Positions 1 to 6,959 of a DNA stretch of 39,162 nt are shown in pieces. Origin of the DNA: a bacterium (GTDB lineage: Bacteria > Pseudomonadota > Alphaproteobacteria > Ferrovibrionales > Ferrovibrionaceae); assembly GCA_022844005.1 (NCBI GenBank), contig JALHMN010000023.1, positions 1-39,162 on the forward strand, given 5' to 3'. A model generated the notes under the pieces. It saw nothing but the letters and a program-made list of their open reading frames with translations. It did no database searches and had not been told where the DNA came from. Numbering within the stretch: the first letter of the stretch is position 1; each line of letters opens with the position of its first letter. The position numbers were made by a program, and so were the translations under genes.

Positions 1-594
1 AGGGGCGCCCGGTGTGGAGCCGAGCGCCGGCGGGCCGGCCGGCACCGAAGGCGGTGGGGCAGGGGGCGGCGGGGCAATGGCGGCCAGAGCGGCCGGGTCG
101 GGTGCGGGTGTCTCGGCCGGTCCGGCATCGAGCAGGACGTCCGGCACCACACCTTCTGCCGTCGCGGCTGAGCCGGAGGCCGGGTCCGGAACGGCCGGCG
201 TGCCCAGCCCGGATCCGGTGCCGAGCCCGGCATCGGTTCCGGCATCCGCCAGTTCCTGCAGACCGGGGGCGAGGTCGACGCGGTGCGCCCGGTGCACGCC
301 GCCGGCGGGCTTCGAAGCGGGCGGCGCCTCGCCTTCCGGCTTGGCACCGGCCAGGGCGAGGATCTCCTCCGGGGAAACCATGGCAAGCGGCTGGGCGCCG
401 GCTTCCGGTGTCACGGGCGGGGCCGGGAGAACGGGAGTCTCCATGGCGGCGGCTTCGGGCGTGGTACCCGGCGCGACCGCCGTCTGCTCCAGCAGCCCGG
501 CGAAGGCGCCGTCGCCGGTCGCGGCATCGCTTCCGCCACCGGCATCAGGCCGGGCGGCGGGCGGTGCGGCGGTAAGTGCGGTCAGGAGATCCAT
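1..594 (-). CDS. fliK: FliK-like flagellar hook-length control protein, N-terminal part
   Basis: An open frame of 198 codons runs from an ATG at 594 to the left edge without a stop, so the C-terminal part lies outside the window. It starts MDLLTALTAAPPA and soon has a GAFAGLLEQ segment. It then continues as a low-complexity Ala/Pro/Gly/Glu-rich region with almost no predicted globular structure. This layout, a short amphipathic start with F-x-x-L-L followed by a long disordered Pro/Ala linker, is typical of FliK, the exported ruler that sets hook length and switches the flagellar type III export gate. The conserved FliK C-terminal domain is not visible here. The call is strengthened by a near-consensus sigma-54 promoter just upstream, as expected for hook-stage flagellar genes of Alphaproteobacteria. 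The alternative is another disordered, secreted or scaffold protein. Confidence 0.6.
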   Translation of the reverse strand, partial: MDLLTALTAAPPAARPDAGGGSDAATGDGAFAGLLEQTAVAPGTTPEAAAMETPVLPAPPVTPEAGAQPLAMVSPEEILALAGAKPEGEAPPASKPAGGVHRAHRVDLAPGLQELADAGTDAGLGTGSGLGTPAVPDPASGSAATAEGVVPDVLLDAGPAETPAPDPAALAAIAPPPPAPPPSVPAGPPALGSTPGAP

Positions 595-631
595 GTGACG
601 GGGCTCGCGTTAGAGCGGACGCGATCCCCAT

Positions 632-647
632 AGCAACGGCCTTGCCA
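632..647 (-). promoter_or_regulatory. Sigma-54 (-24/-12) promoter for the FliK-like gene
   Basis: The minus strand reads TGGCAAGGCCGTTGCT. This differs from the sigma-54 consensus TGGCACGNNNNTTGCW at one base, and the GG and GC elements have the correct spacing. The start of transcription would fall near 621, about 27 nt upstream of the ATG at 594. Sigma-54 control is characteristic of middle and late flagellar genes in Caulobacter and relatives. Confidence 0.75.
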
Positions 648-723
648 AACGCCCCCCGGGTTTGGATTCGTATGTGAATCAAGGAGATGGTCCAAGTCGG
701 CCGGGTGAGCCGCCGCGATTCGG

Positions 724-740
724 CCGGCAGTTCCTGCCGG
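724..740. promoter_or_regulatory. Inverted repeat, candidate sigma-54 enhancer (FlbD/ftr-type) site
   Basis: CCGGCAG-TTC-CTGCCGG is a perfect 7-bp inverted repeat. Its centre lies roughly 110 bp upstream of the predicted sigma-54 start at about 621. Flagellar enhancers (ftr sites bound by FlbD) usually sit about 100 bp from sigma-54 promoters, so this is a plausible activator site. It lies between two divergent genes, so it is not a terminator. Assignment to FlbD is inference. Confidence 0.4.
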
Positions 741-754
741 GTGAGGGACGGCCG

Positions 755-782
755 TTGCCGCCCATAACTGCCGCCCTATAGT
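755..782 (+). promoter_or_regulatory. Sigma-70-type promoter of mnmA, probably giving a leaderless mRNA
   Basis: TTGCCG (755-760) and TATAGT (777-782) are separated by 16 bp. The predicted start of transcription (788-790) coincides with the ATG at 790. No Shine-Dalgarno sequence precedes that ATG, which fits a leaderless transcript. Confidence 0.45.
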
Positions 783-789
783 GCCCGGC

Positions 790-1911
790 ATGATCGAGGA
801 CACGCTGTCAGACCTGCCCGCGGGCGCCCGGGTCGTCGTCGCCATGTCGGGCGGCGTCGACAGTTCGGTCGTGGCCGGGCTCTTGAAGGAGCGCGGCTTC
901 GACGTCGTCGGCGTGACGCTGCAGCTCTATGACCACGGCGCCGCCTCGGGCCGCAAGGGCACCTGCTGCGCCGGCGACGACGTGCGCGATGCCCGCGCCG
1001 TGGCGGCCCGGCTCGACATCCCGCATTACGTGCTGGACTACGAGAACCGTTTCAAGGACGCGGTGATGCAGGAATTCGCCGACGCCTATCTGCGCGGCGA
1101 GACGCCGATCCCCTGCATCCGCTGCAACGAGCGGGTGAAGTTCGGCGACCTGCTGGCGACGGCGAAGGACCTGGGCGGGGTGGCGCTGGCCACCGGCCAC
1201 TATGTCCGCCGCGTCGCCGGGCCGACGGGGGCCGAGTTGCACCGGGGCGCGGATGCCGCTCGCGACCAGAGCTATTTCCTGTTCTCGACCACGCAGGCCC
1301 AGCTCGACTACCTGCGCTTTCCGCTGGGCGGCCTCGACAAGACCGAGACCCGGGCGCTCGCCGCCCGCTATGGCCTGCCTGTCGCGGCCAAGCCCGACAG
1401 CCAGGACATCTGCTTCGTGCCGCAGGGGCGCTATGCCGATGTCGTGGCAAAGCTGCGCCCCGAGGCGAACGAGCCGGGCGAGATCGTCGACCTCCGGGGC
1501 CGCGTGCTGGGGCGGCACGACGGCATCGTCCAGTTCACCGTGGGGCAGCGGAAGGGGTTGGGTGGCGGATCGGCCGAAGCGCTCTTCGTGGTGCGGATCG
1601 AGGCGTCGACGCGCCGCGTGGTCGTGGGCCCGCGATCCGCGCTGGGGCGCGACCGCATCAGCCTGCGCGAGCTGAACTGGTTGATCGCGCCCGGGCCGGT
1701 CGAGGTGACGGTCAAGGCGAGATCCGCCATGATCCCGGCGGCGGCCCGCGTGATCCCCCGGCCAGACGGCACGGCCGAGGTTCGGCTGGCCGAACCCTAC
1801 CGCGGCATCGCGCCCGGCCAGGCCTGCGTCTTCTACGACGGCGGCCGCGTCCTGGGCGGCGGCTGGATCGCCGAGGCCTTCGCCAGCGAGGCGGCCGCGG
1901 CCGCCGCCTGA
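790..1911 (+). CDS. mnmA: tRNA-specific 2-thiouridylase MnmA
   Basis: MnmA thiolates U34 of the Lys, Glu and Gln tRNAs, using ATP to adenylate the base and a persulfide relayed to the enzyme as sulfur donor. The 373-residue length matches the family. The N-terminal PP-loop SGGVDSS binds [14 protein letters not shown] carries the first catalytic Cys, and [11 protein letters not shown] carries the second Cys that forms the persulfide. TVGQRKGLG marks the central domain, and a C-terminal beta-barrel with SARCVFY-like spacing (ACVFYDG) closes the protein. An in-frame GTG at 781 could extend it by three residues. I prefer the ATG at 790 because the promoter places the transcript start there. It is divergent from the FliK-like gene, with which it has no functional link. 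A cytoplasmic housekeeping enzyme. Confidence 0.97.
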   Translation: MIEDTLSDLPAGARVVVAMSGGVDSSVVAGLLKERGFDVVGVTLQLYDHGAASGRKGTCCAGDDVRDARAVAARLDIPHYVLDYENRFKDAVMQEFADAYLRGETPIPCIRCNERVKFGDLLATAKDLGGVALATGHYVRRVAGPTGAELHRGADAARDQSYFLFSTTQAQLDYLRFPLGGLDKTETRALAARYGLPVAAKPDSQDICFVPQGRYADVVAKLRPEANEPGEIVDLRGRVLGRHDGIVQFTVGQRKGLGGGSAEALFVVRIEASTRRVVVGPRSALGRDRISLRELNWLIAPGPVEVTVKARSAMIPAAARVIPRPDGTAEVRLAEPYRGIAPGQACVFYDGGRVLGGGWIAEAFASEAAAAAA

Positions 1912-1938
1912 TCTCTTCTTCCTGAAAGGACGTTCGTT

Positions 1939-2616
1939 ATGAGTCTGCGCGGCACCGGCATGCTGATCACCTTCATGGACATCGCGCCCGAGGACGAGCT
2001 CGAGTTCAACACCTGGTACGACGGCGAGCACCTGGAGGAGCGCGTGCGCATCCCCGGTTTCGTCGCCGCGCGGCGCTACGTTGCGCCGGCCCTGTCGCCG
2101 AAATACCTCGCCACCTACGAGGCGAAGGACTTGGGCGTGCTGGGCGGACCCGACTACCAGAAGGCGCTCGCCAGCCAGACCGAATGGTCGAAGAAGGTGA
2201 TGGGCCGCTTCGTCACCCCCGGCCGGCTGATCGCCGGCCATGTCGCCTCGGTCGGTGCGGGCCGTGGCGGACACATCCTGTTCGCCCGCGTCCGCCCGGC
2301 GGCCGGCAAGGAAGCGGCGCTGAAGGCCTGGCTGAAGGTTCACTGGCTGCCCGCGACCGGCAAGCGCCCCGGCGTGGTGGCGGCGCATGTGATGGAGACC
2401 GACCCGATCCTGTCGCTGCCGCTCGACAAGGACGGCAAGCCCGACCGGTCCAAGCCCGCCGTGCCAACCACCTTCGTGCTCCTGGTGGAAGCGGCGCGTC
2501 CCGACGGTCTCGGCCTCGCCCTCGACGCCGCCGCCGCGAAGGCCGCCGGGGCGGAAGAGGTGCAGGCGGGGGCCTATGCGCTGACCTGGGGCCTGGCCAA
2601 GAGCGAACTCACCTGA
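1939..2616 (+). CDS. DUF4286-like (ferredoxin-fold dimeric alpha-beta) protein
   Basis: A 225-residue protein of unknown function. An AAAGGA ribosome site lies about 9 nt before the ATG. The first half contains FMDIAPEDELEFNTWYDGEHLEERVRIPGF, a pattern of small dimeric alpha/beta-barrel proteins (EthD/DUF4286-like) in which the W-Y-x-x-E-H-L-E-E-R segment is conserved. The second half (from about residue 110, HILFARVRPAAGKE) looks like a diverged second copy of the same fold, so the protein is probably a tandem duplication. No signal peptide or membrane segment is seen. It starts 27 bp after mnmA and may share its transcript. Its 3' end overlaps the 3' end of the convergent HTH gene by 8 bp. 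Confidence 0.7.
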   Translation: MSLRGTGMLITFMDIAPEDELEFNTWYDGEHLEERVRIPGFVAARRYVAPALSPKYLATYEAKDLGVLGGPDYQKALASQTEWSKKVMGRFVTPGRLIAGHVASVGAGRGGHILFARVRPAAGKEAALKAWLKVHWLPATGKRPGVVAAHVMETDPILSLPLDKDGKPDRSKPAVPTTFVLLVEAARPDGLGLALDAAAAKAAGAEEVQAGAYALTWGLAKSELT

Positions 2617-3541
2617 CATCGGCGACGCGCGCGGGCGGACAATTCTGTCCGCTCGCGAGCGCGGCGGCGGAGACGCCGTTCAGCCAGAAGGGACGCTGGG
2701 CGGGATGCTCGCGGGTTGCGAGCCAGGATTTTTCCGAGGCGAAGATCGGTTTTTCCAGCAAGTGACTGATCGGGATGATCTTTTCCGGACGGGCCTGATT
2801 TCGGGCCGAGCCTAACCCTGCCAATTCGAGCCAATTCGAGCCAGTTTCGTCCCGCGCGCTGCCCGCCGCAGCCGGTTCCGCGCCTGATTGTGCCGACTTT
2901 GGCCAACCTTTTTCTTCCCTTCTCCCTGCCTGCCGGCTTGTCCGGCAGGTCAAGCCTGCCGGAGCGGGAGAAGGTTGCGCGGAGCGCCGGATGAGGGGCA
3001 CGCCGTCGGCGCAAGAGTGGTCTGCGGCAACAGGCGCGCCGCCGAAATCGGCCCCCTCATCCGCCCTTCGGGCACCTTCTCCCCACGGGAGAAGGGAAGG
3101 ATTTGCGCGGACAATTTTGTCCGCTTTGGTTCTGCGGGGGCTGTTGTAGCCCATGGCCTTGCCGATCTTGTCTTCGGCCGAGAGGGCGGTGTTCTCCCGG
3201 CCCTTGGCCAGCGCCCGGTCGCGGATCACCTCCAGCATGCGGATGTGCTCGCGGAAGCTGGGCAGGTCGTCGCTGGCGGACAATTCTGTCCGCCTGCCCT
3301 CCAGCACCGCCTGTCGTTCCGGGGTGTCGGCGCGGGGGGCCTCCGACCAGCCGCGTCTCGGGTCGAGCCAGCCGGTCTCCTTCAACTCGGCATAGGCTCG
3401 GCGCACGCTGCGTTCTGTGAGGCCGACCAGGTGGCCCATGTCGGAAGCCGAGGGGGCTTCCTCCCGCCCCTCCAGCAGCAGCCAGGTCATCACCGTGCGG
3501 GAAGAGGCACTCAAGGCCGGGTCGGCCATCACCCGCTTCAC
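2609..3541 (-). CDS. Helix-turn-helix protein with internal palindromes and an in-frame repeat insertion
   Basis: The GTG-started frame encodes 310 residues. Residues about 8-65 form a winged helix-turn-helix of the HTH_36/replication-initiator type: ASSRTVMTWLLLEG, then SASDMGHLVGLTERSVRRAYAELKETGWLD. A charged helical region follows (FREHIRMLEVIRDRALAKGRENTALS). The rest is low-complexity and is partly encoded by an inserted 186-bp palindromic element (2914-3099) that keeps the frame open. Three copies of one 18-bp palindrome lie inside the gene, each read in a different codon phase (as RTELSA, ADKIVR and GQNCP). The protein probably binds DNA. The palindromes may be its own operator or replication-type sites, but this is inference. 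The true start is uncertain: upstream in-frame codons run to a stop near 3676 without an ATG, and a 21-codon leader overlaps the GTG. The C-terminal part may be degenerate. Confidence 0.6.
   Translation of the reverse strand: MKRVMADPALSASSRTVMTWLLLEGREEAPSASDMGHLVGLTERSVRRAYAELKETGWLDPRRGWSEAPRADTPERQAVLEGRRTELSASDDLPSFREHIRMLEVIRDRALAKGRENTALSAEDKIGKAMGYNSPRRTKADKIVRANPSLLPWGEGARRADEGADFGGAPVAADHSCADGVPLIRRSAQPSPAPAGLTCRTSRQAGRREEKGWPKSAQSGAEPAAAGSARDETGSNWLELAGLGSARNQARPEKIIPISHLLEKPIFASEKSWLATREHPAQRPFWLNGVSAAALASGQNCPPARVADVR
2635..2652. repeat. 18-bp palindrome, copy 1
   Basis: GCGGACAATTCTGTCCGC has 7-bp perfect arms around a 4-bp centre. It lies near the 3' end of the HTH gene, where it is read as GQNCP (codon phase +1). 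Confidence 0.9.
2821..2840. repeat. Short tandem repeat, 10-bp unit twice
   Basis: The decamer ccaattcgag occurs twice in direct succession and is followed by a partial third copy (ccagtttcg). It lies in the low-complexity 3' part of the HTH gene. It is probably slippage in a weakly constrained region. Confidence 0.7.
2914..3099. repeat. 186-bp palindromic interspersed element inserted in frame
   Basis: The ends are a perfect 13-bp inverted repeat (cttcccttctccc at 2914-2926 against 3087-3099). A second pair of arms (2966-2999 against 3052-3085) is nearly complementary, so the whole element can fold into one long hairpin. The left arm carries a nested 39-bp palindromic insert (2927-2965, including CCGGCAGG-tcaag-CCTGCCGG). 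The length is divisible by three and the HTH frame stays open through it, giving residues such as LLPWGEGARRADEG. This resembles the in-frame palindromic elements known from Rickettsia (RPE) and short intergenic repeats of other Alphaproteobacteria. No transposase is encoded. Confidence 0.75.
3107..3124. repeat. 18-bp palindrome, copy 2
   Basis: GCGGACAATTTTGTCCGC differs from the other two copies only at one central base. It is read as ADKIVR (codon phase 0) in the HTH gene and lies 7 bp from the edge of the 186-bp palindromic element. Confidence 0.9.
3276..3293. repeat. 18-bp palindrome, copy 3
   Basis: GCGGACAATTCTGTCCGC is identical to copy 1. It is read as RTELSA (codon phase +2) in the HTH gene. 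Confidence 0.9.
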
Positions 3542-3603
3542 CAGGATGGGATCGCCTGACCCAGCGCCTCGCCATCGGCCGGGGTTCGATGCGTCGCCAT
3601 CAC
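3538..3603 (-). CDS. Short leader frame coupled to the HTH gene
   Basis: A GTG (3603) followed at once by an ATG (3600) opens a frame of 21 residues that reads MATHRTPADGEALGQ near its start. It ends in a TGA at 3538-3540, which overlaps the GTG start of the HTH gene by four bases (GTGA). A GGAGG motif at 3614-3618 lies 10 nt upstream of the GTG, whereas no such motif precedes the HTH start. Ribosomes may therefore load here and reinitiate on the HTH frame. Alternatively, this is the genuine N-terminus of the HTH protein, separated by a frameshift. The two readings cannot be told apart from one sequence. Confidence 0.35.
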   Translation of the reverse strand: MMATHRTPADGEALGQAIPSW

Positions 3604-3635
3604 CGGTAAAGTGCCTCCAGAGGTCGTCTGGTACA

Positions 3636-3664
3636 ATTATATCGGATTGTTCTGTTTGCAGAAA
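3636..3664 (-). promoter_or_regulatory. Promoter of the HTH gene
   Basis: A consensus -10 TATAAT (3636-3641, minus strand) lies 17 bp from a weak -35, TTTCTG (3659-3664), in a locally AT-rich stretch. The transcript would start near 3629, just before the GGAGG at 3614-3618. Confidence 0.5.
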
Positions 3665-3752
3665 GATAGATTCTCATGGAAATGGTTGGCACGACCAAGG
3701 TGGCGCCGACGCATTCTCAAGGGAAGGGTGCAAATCGGCGCAAAATAATCAC

Positions 3753-4706
3753 CTAGGGTGTCGGGATTCTGCCCTTGCTGACTTTGAACGCACCCGCCCA
3801 GCGCTGCTGCATAACCGTTGAGATATCGCGGGCCACCGGATGCCACGTGATTGACGGATCGGAGATGTAGACGCTGATCGACATGGGGGCCACCGCAGTC
3901 GGGAAGCCGTGGCTCAGTACAACGACAAGGCCGGGCTCGCGACAGAGGCTCATCCGAAAGGCCGAATCCGTCGGACCTGGACGGGAAGCCTGTCGTACGG
4001 ACATCTGGTGTTCCCGCCCGAGCGCTTCGATGACACCGGCGATGGCCGTAAGCTCACCCTCGTCAACTCTCAGCTCCATGATGAGCTCTGGTCCGATCGA
4101 ATTACGACCGTCGCGGAAGAGGTTGTGGCAGCTTCTGTCCTTGGTGATTGTCGGCAGCATCACGACGAGCAGAGCAGCAATCGCCGTTCCGGCTCCGAGA
4201 ATCATTCCCGGCCGGCGCGCCAGCATCAGCGGCGGTTCGAACACGAAATCGCGCGGCGCCGGCACGCCGTCACGGCCATAGGCGCCCGAGAGGCGCAGCG
4301 TGAGCCAGAAGCTCAGCCCGGCAGCGGCGCCAATAGCACCGAAAGCCGCCAACATCGCGATATGCTGGAGGATCCCGGCGAGCGTCGGCACCCCGTCCAC
4401 GACGGTGGGGATGCCGCCGGTCGAGGCGCTTTGCAGACTCCCGAAGGACAGCAGGGACAACAAGCCGACCGGGCCGGCCGCGATCGCCGCGCCCATCGCG
4501 GCGCAGGTGACCGCATTCACGCGTTGGCGGGCGCTGAAGTATCTGTAGATCGGGAATGCGAGCAGCAGCACGTGCCCGAGCGCGATGAGGAAGGAAAGAT
4601 AGATTGCACCGACTTCGCCTTCGAACAGCACGGAGCCGATCGCAGCCGGCACAAGGGCCGCCAGAAGCCAAGCCGCCAGGAAGCCGGCGAAGTGATCAGG
4701 GCGCAT
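3753..4706 (-). CDS. Unknown membrane protein, about five spans plus soluble C-terminal domain
   Basis: A 317-residue protein from the ATG at 4706. Hydrophobic segments at about residues 6-28, 33-57, 64-88, 109-139 and 167-187 are likely membrane spans. The region after about 188 is soluble, contains one Cys pair candidate (C192 and the Cys of SLCREPG) and has no motif I recognise. A long frame continues upstream of the ATG, but it is antisense to the MocR gene and its composition is Arg/Pro-rich shadow. I therefore start at MRPDHFAGFL. A palindromic operator with a -10 element lies just upstream, so the gene has its own control. Function unknown. Confidence 0.75.
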   Translation of the reverse strand: MRPDHFAGFLAAWLLAALVPAAIGSVLFEGEVGAIYLSFLIALGHVLLLAFPIYRYFSARQRVNAVTCAAMGAAIAAGPVGLLSLLSFGSLQSASTGGIPTVVDGVPTLAGILQHIAMLAAFGAIGAAAGLSFWLTLRLSGAYGRDGVPAPRDFVFEPPLMLARRPGMILGAGTAIAALLVVMLPTITKDRSCHNLFRDGRNSIGPELIMELRVDEGELTAIAGVIEALGREHQMSVRQASRPGPTDSAFRMSLCREPGLVVVLSHGFPTAVAPMSISVYISDPSITWHPVARDISTVMQQRWAGAFKVSKGRIPTP

Positions 4707-4740
4707 AACGGTGGAATGATAGTCGCGGCCGAATGCAGCT

Positions 4741-4759
4741 CTTATACGACCATTGGTCG
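4741..4759 (-). promoter_or_regulatory. Operator-like palindrome next to a -10 element
   Basis: CGACCA-T-TGGTCG (4747-4759) is a perfect 6-bp inverted repeat. On the minus strand it is followed directly by TATAAG (4741-4746), a likely -10. The GACCA/TGGTC half-sites resemble operators of TetR-family regulators. No good -35 is seen. It would control the membrane protein gene starting at 4706. Confidence 0.4.
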
Positions 4760-4774
4760 CATCGCGGGCAGATG

Positions 4775-6277
4775 TCAGCGGCGCATCCCCGCGATCACTT
4801 CGGCCAGCAGCTTCACCGTCCGCATGATCGCCTTCTCGTCCACGCCGGCGAAGCCGAGGAGGATGCCCTGGGCGCGGCGGGTGATGCCGTAGCTGGAGAG
4901 GGGGGTGAGCACGATGCCGCGGGCGAGCGCCGCCTCGACGATGGCGGTATCCGAGAGGCCCGGGATCAGGATGTCGGCCACCGCGTGCAGGCCGGCCTGG
5001 ATCGGTCGCAGCGCCAGCATGCCCGGGAGGTGCCGGGCGAAGGCCGCCTCGAGCACGCCCTTGCGGGTCGCGTAGCGCTTCCGGGACCGGCGGATATGGG
5101 CGGCGAACTGGCCGCCGTCGATGAAATCGGCGAGGGCCGGCTGGGCGATGATCGAAGGATGGTCGTCGATGGCGGCGCGGACCCTGAGGAAGGGGTCGAC
5201 CAAGTCGGCCGGGACCACCAGATAGCCGATGCGGAGCGCGGGGAACATAACCTTGGAGAAGCTGCCCACGTAGATCACGCGGCCGCCGCCGTCGAGGCCC
5301 TGCAGTGCGGCGAGGGGACGGCCCTCGTAGCGGTATTCGCTGTCGTAGTCGTCTTCCAGGATGAAGGCGTCGGCTTGGGCGGCCCAGTCGATCAGTTCCA
5401 GCCGGCGGCCGAGGGACATGGTGACGCCGAGCGGGAACTGGTGCGAAGGGGAGACGAAGGCGAGGCGGGCCTCGGGCGCGAGGCGCTTGCCCGCTTCCAC
5501 CGACAGGCCTTCCGCATCCACCGGGACGGGGACGGCGGTGGCGTCGGCGGCGGCCAGCACGGCGCGGAAACCGGCATAGCCCGGATCCTCGATCCATACC
5601 GGTTCGCCCGGTTCCAGCATCACCCTGACCGCGAGGTCGAGGCCGGCCTGGGCGCCGGCGGTGACGATCACCTGATCGGGCGTGGTGCGGGTAGCGCGGA
5701 AGGCGTTCAGATAGGCGGCGATGGCGCGCCGCAAGGGCAGGTAGCCCGCCGGGTCGCGGGCCGTCATCAGGTCGGGCTGAGGGTGACGCCAGTGCTTGGC
5801 CATCAGCCGGCTCCAGACCTCGAAGGGGAAACCGTCGAGATCGGGAATGCCGATGCCGAAGGGCTTGCGCGGCCGGGTGGTCGGCCGGTCGATGGCGGCG
5901 ACGGCGGCGGCGCGGCGCGACATCCGGTGGCGGGCCGGTGTCACCGTGGCGGCCGGCGGCGCGGCGGCCGGCACATCGCCGGAAAGGGTGGCGACATAGG
6001 TGCCCGCGCCGACGCGCCCCTCGATATAGCCTTCCGCCGTCAACTGCTCGATCGCCGCCAGCACGGTGTTGCGCGACACGCCGAGATCGGCCGCCAGCAC
6101 CCGGGTGGGCGGCAGGCGGAAGCGCGCCGGCAGACGGCCCGAGAGCACGGCGTCGCGCAGCTGGTTGTAGAGCTGCCGCTGCAGCGGCTCGGCGGCGGCG
6201 GGGTCGAGGCCCACGGCGAGGAGCCCGCCGACCTCGGCTATTGGCTCCTTCAGTTTTGTCGGATTGGCGCTACGCAT
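4775..6277 (-). CDS. MocR/GabR-type transcriptional regulator (GntR HTH + aminotransferase domain)
   Basis: A 500-residue protein of the usual MocR length. Residues about 30-97 form a GntR-type winged helix ([18 protein letters not shown], then [23 protein letters not shown]). Residues about 140-500 form a fold-type I aminotransferase domain with the PLP-binding Lys in [15 protein letters not shown] (K342) and the DDYDSEYRY motif. Such regulators sense PLP, or amino compounds through PLP, and usually control a divergent gene. Here the start is 53 bp from a divergent operon of a PaiB-like protein, a GNAT acetyltransferase and a flavin-binding protein, which is the likely target. The closest named relatives are PdxR and GabR, but the effector cannot be told from sequence. 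Confidence 0.93.
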   Translation of the reverse strand: MRSANPTKLKEPIAEVGGLLAVGLDPAAAEPLQRQLYNQLRDAVLSGRLPARFRLPPTRVLAADLGVSRNTVLAAIEQLTAEGYIEGRVGAGTYVATLSGDVPAAAPPAATVTPARHRMSRRAAAVAAIDRPTTRPRKPFGIGIPDLDGFPFEVWSRLMAKHWRHPQPDLMTARDPAGYLPLRRAIAAYLNAFRATRTTPDQVIVTAGAQAGLDLAVRVMLEPGEPVWIEDPGYAGFRAVLAAADATAVPVPVDAEGLSVEAGKRLAPEARLAFVSPSHQFPLGVTMSLGRRLELIDWAAQADAFILEDDYDSEYRYEGRPLAALQGLDGGGRVIYVGSFSKVMFPALRIGYLVVPADLVDPFLRVRAAIDDHPSIIAQPALADFIDGGQFAAHIRRSRKRYATRKGVLEAAFARHLPGMLALRPIQAGLHAVADILIPGLSDTAIVEAALARGIVLTPLSSYGITRRAQGILLGFAGVDEKAIMRTVKLLAEVIAGMRR

Positions 6278-6330
6278 GGGGCCAATATGGCACTACATCC
6301 GCGCTCTAGAAAGTCGCAACAGGTGCCGTC

Positions 6331-6948
6331 ATGTACGTGCCACGTCATTTCGCCATGGAGAGCCGGGAAGATGCACTGGCCTTCGTGCGCGTGAATTCAT
6401 TCGCCGTCCTGGTCTCCACCAGCGAGGACGGCGTGCCCTTCGCCACCCATGTGCCGCTGCTGGTGGATGCCGCCGGCGAGAAGCTGATCGGCCATCTGGC
6501 GCGCGCCAACCCGCATTGGAAACTGTTCGACGGCGAGCGGCCGGCGCTGGCCGTCTTCGCAGGTCCGCATGCCTATGTCTCGCCGCGCTGGTATGCCTCG
6601 GCGCCGCAGGTGCCGACCTGGAACTACGTGGCGGTGCATGTGACCGGGGCGCCGCGGCTGATCGAGGACATGGCGGCGATCCACGACATGCTGGACCGGC
6701 TTGGGCAGGCGAACGAGGGCGACTATCCGAATGCCTGGTCCTTCACCGCGTTGCCGGAGAAATACGTGGAGGGGATGGTCCGCGGCATCGTCGCCTTCGA
6801 GATCCCGATCGCGACGATCGAGGGCAAGGCCAAGCTGTCGCAGAACAAGAACGACGCCGACGTGGCCGGCGCCGTTGCCGGGCTGTCGACGAGCGGATCG
6901 GCGGAAGCGCGCGCGGTGGCGGAGTTGATGGAGCGGGCCCGGACCTGA
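6331..6948 (+). CDS. PaiB-family FMN-binding split-barrel protein
   Basis: A 205-residue protein starting MYVPRHFAMESREDALAF, characteristic of the PaiB/FMN-binding negative transcriptional regulator family. Other family marks are HVPLLVD, GHLARANPHWK, HAYVSPRWYAS, VPTWNYVAVHVTG, and the C-terminal KLSQNK near residue 170. In Bacillus subtilis PaiB acts beside PaiA, a GNAT acetyltransferase; here too a GNAT gene follows directly (TGATG overlap region). The split-barrel fold probably binds FMN or heme. The MocR gene is divergent. A weak AGGTG ribosome site precedes the ATG. Confidence 0.92.
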   Translation: MYVPRHFAMESREDALAFVRVNSFAVLVSTSEDGVPFATHVPLLVDAAGEKLIGHLARANPHWKLFDGERPALAVFAGPHAYVSPRWYASAPQVPTWNYVAVHVTGAPRLIEDMAAIHDMLDRLGQANEGDYPNAWSFTALPEKYVEGMVRGIVAFEIPIATIEGKAKLSQNKNDADVAGAVAGLSTSGSAEARAVAELMERART

Positions 6949-6959
6949 TGGAGCGTGGC

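Noticed and set aside
14..598. Plus-strand open frames over the first 600 bases
   Set aside because: They are Arg/Pro/Ala-rich shadows of the minus-strand FliK-like frame, which has natural residue use, an ATG and a good promoter.
808..2619. 603-codon minus-strand frame across mnmA and the DUF4286-like gene
   Set aside because: It is antisense to two clear genes and has no family motif; high GC keeps the complementary frame open.
2821..2849. Tandem ccaattcgag units as a CRISPR or iteron array
   Set aside because: Only two full copies with no spacers; better explained by slippage in a low-complexity coding region.
3637..3846. 69-codon minus-strand frame near the HTH promoter
   Set aside because: It overlaps the membrane protein gene in another frame and covers the HTH promoter; no ribosome site.
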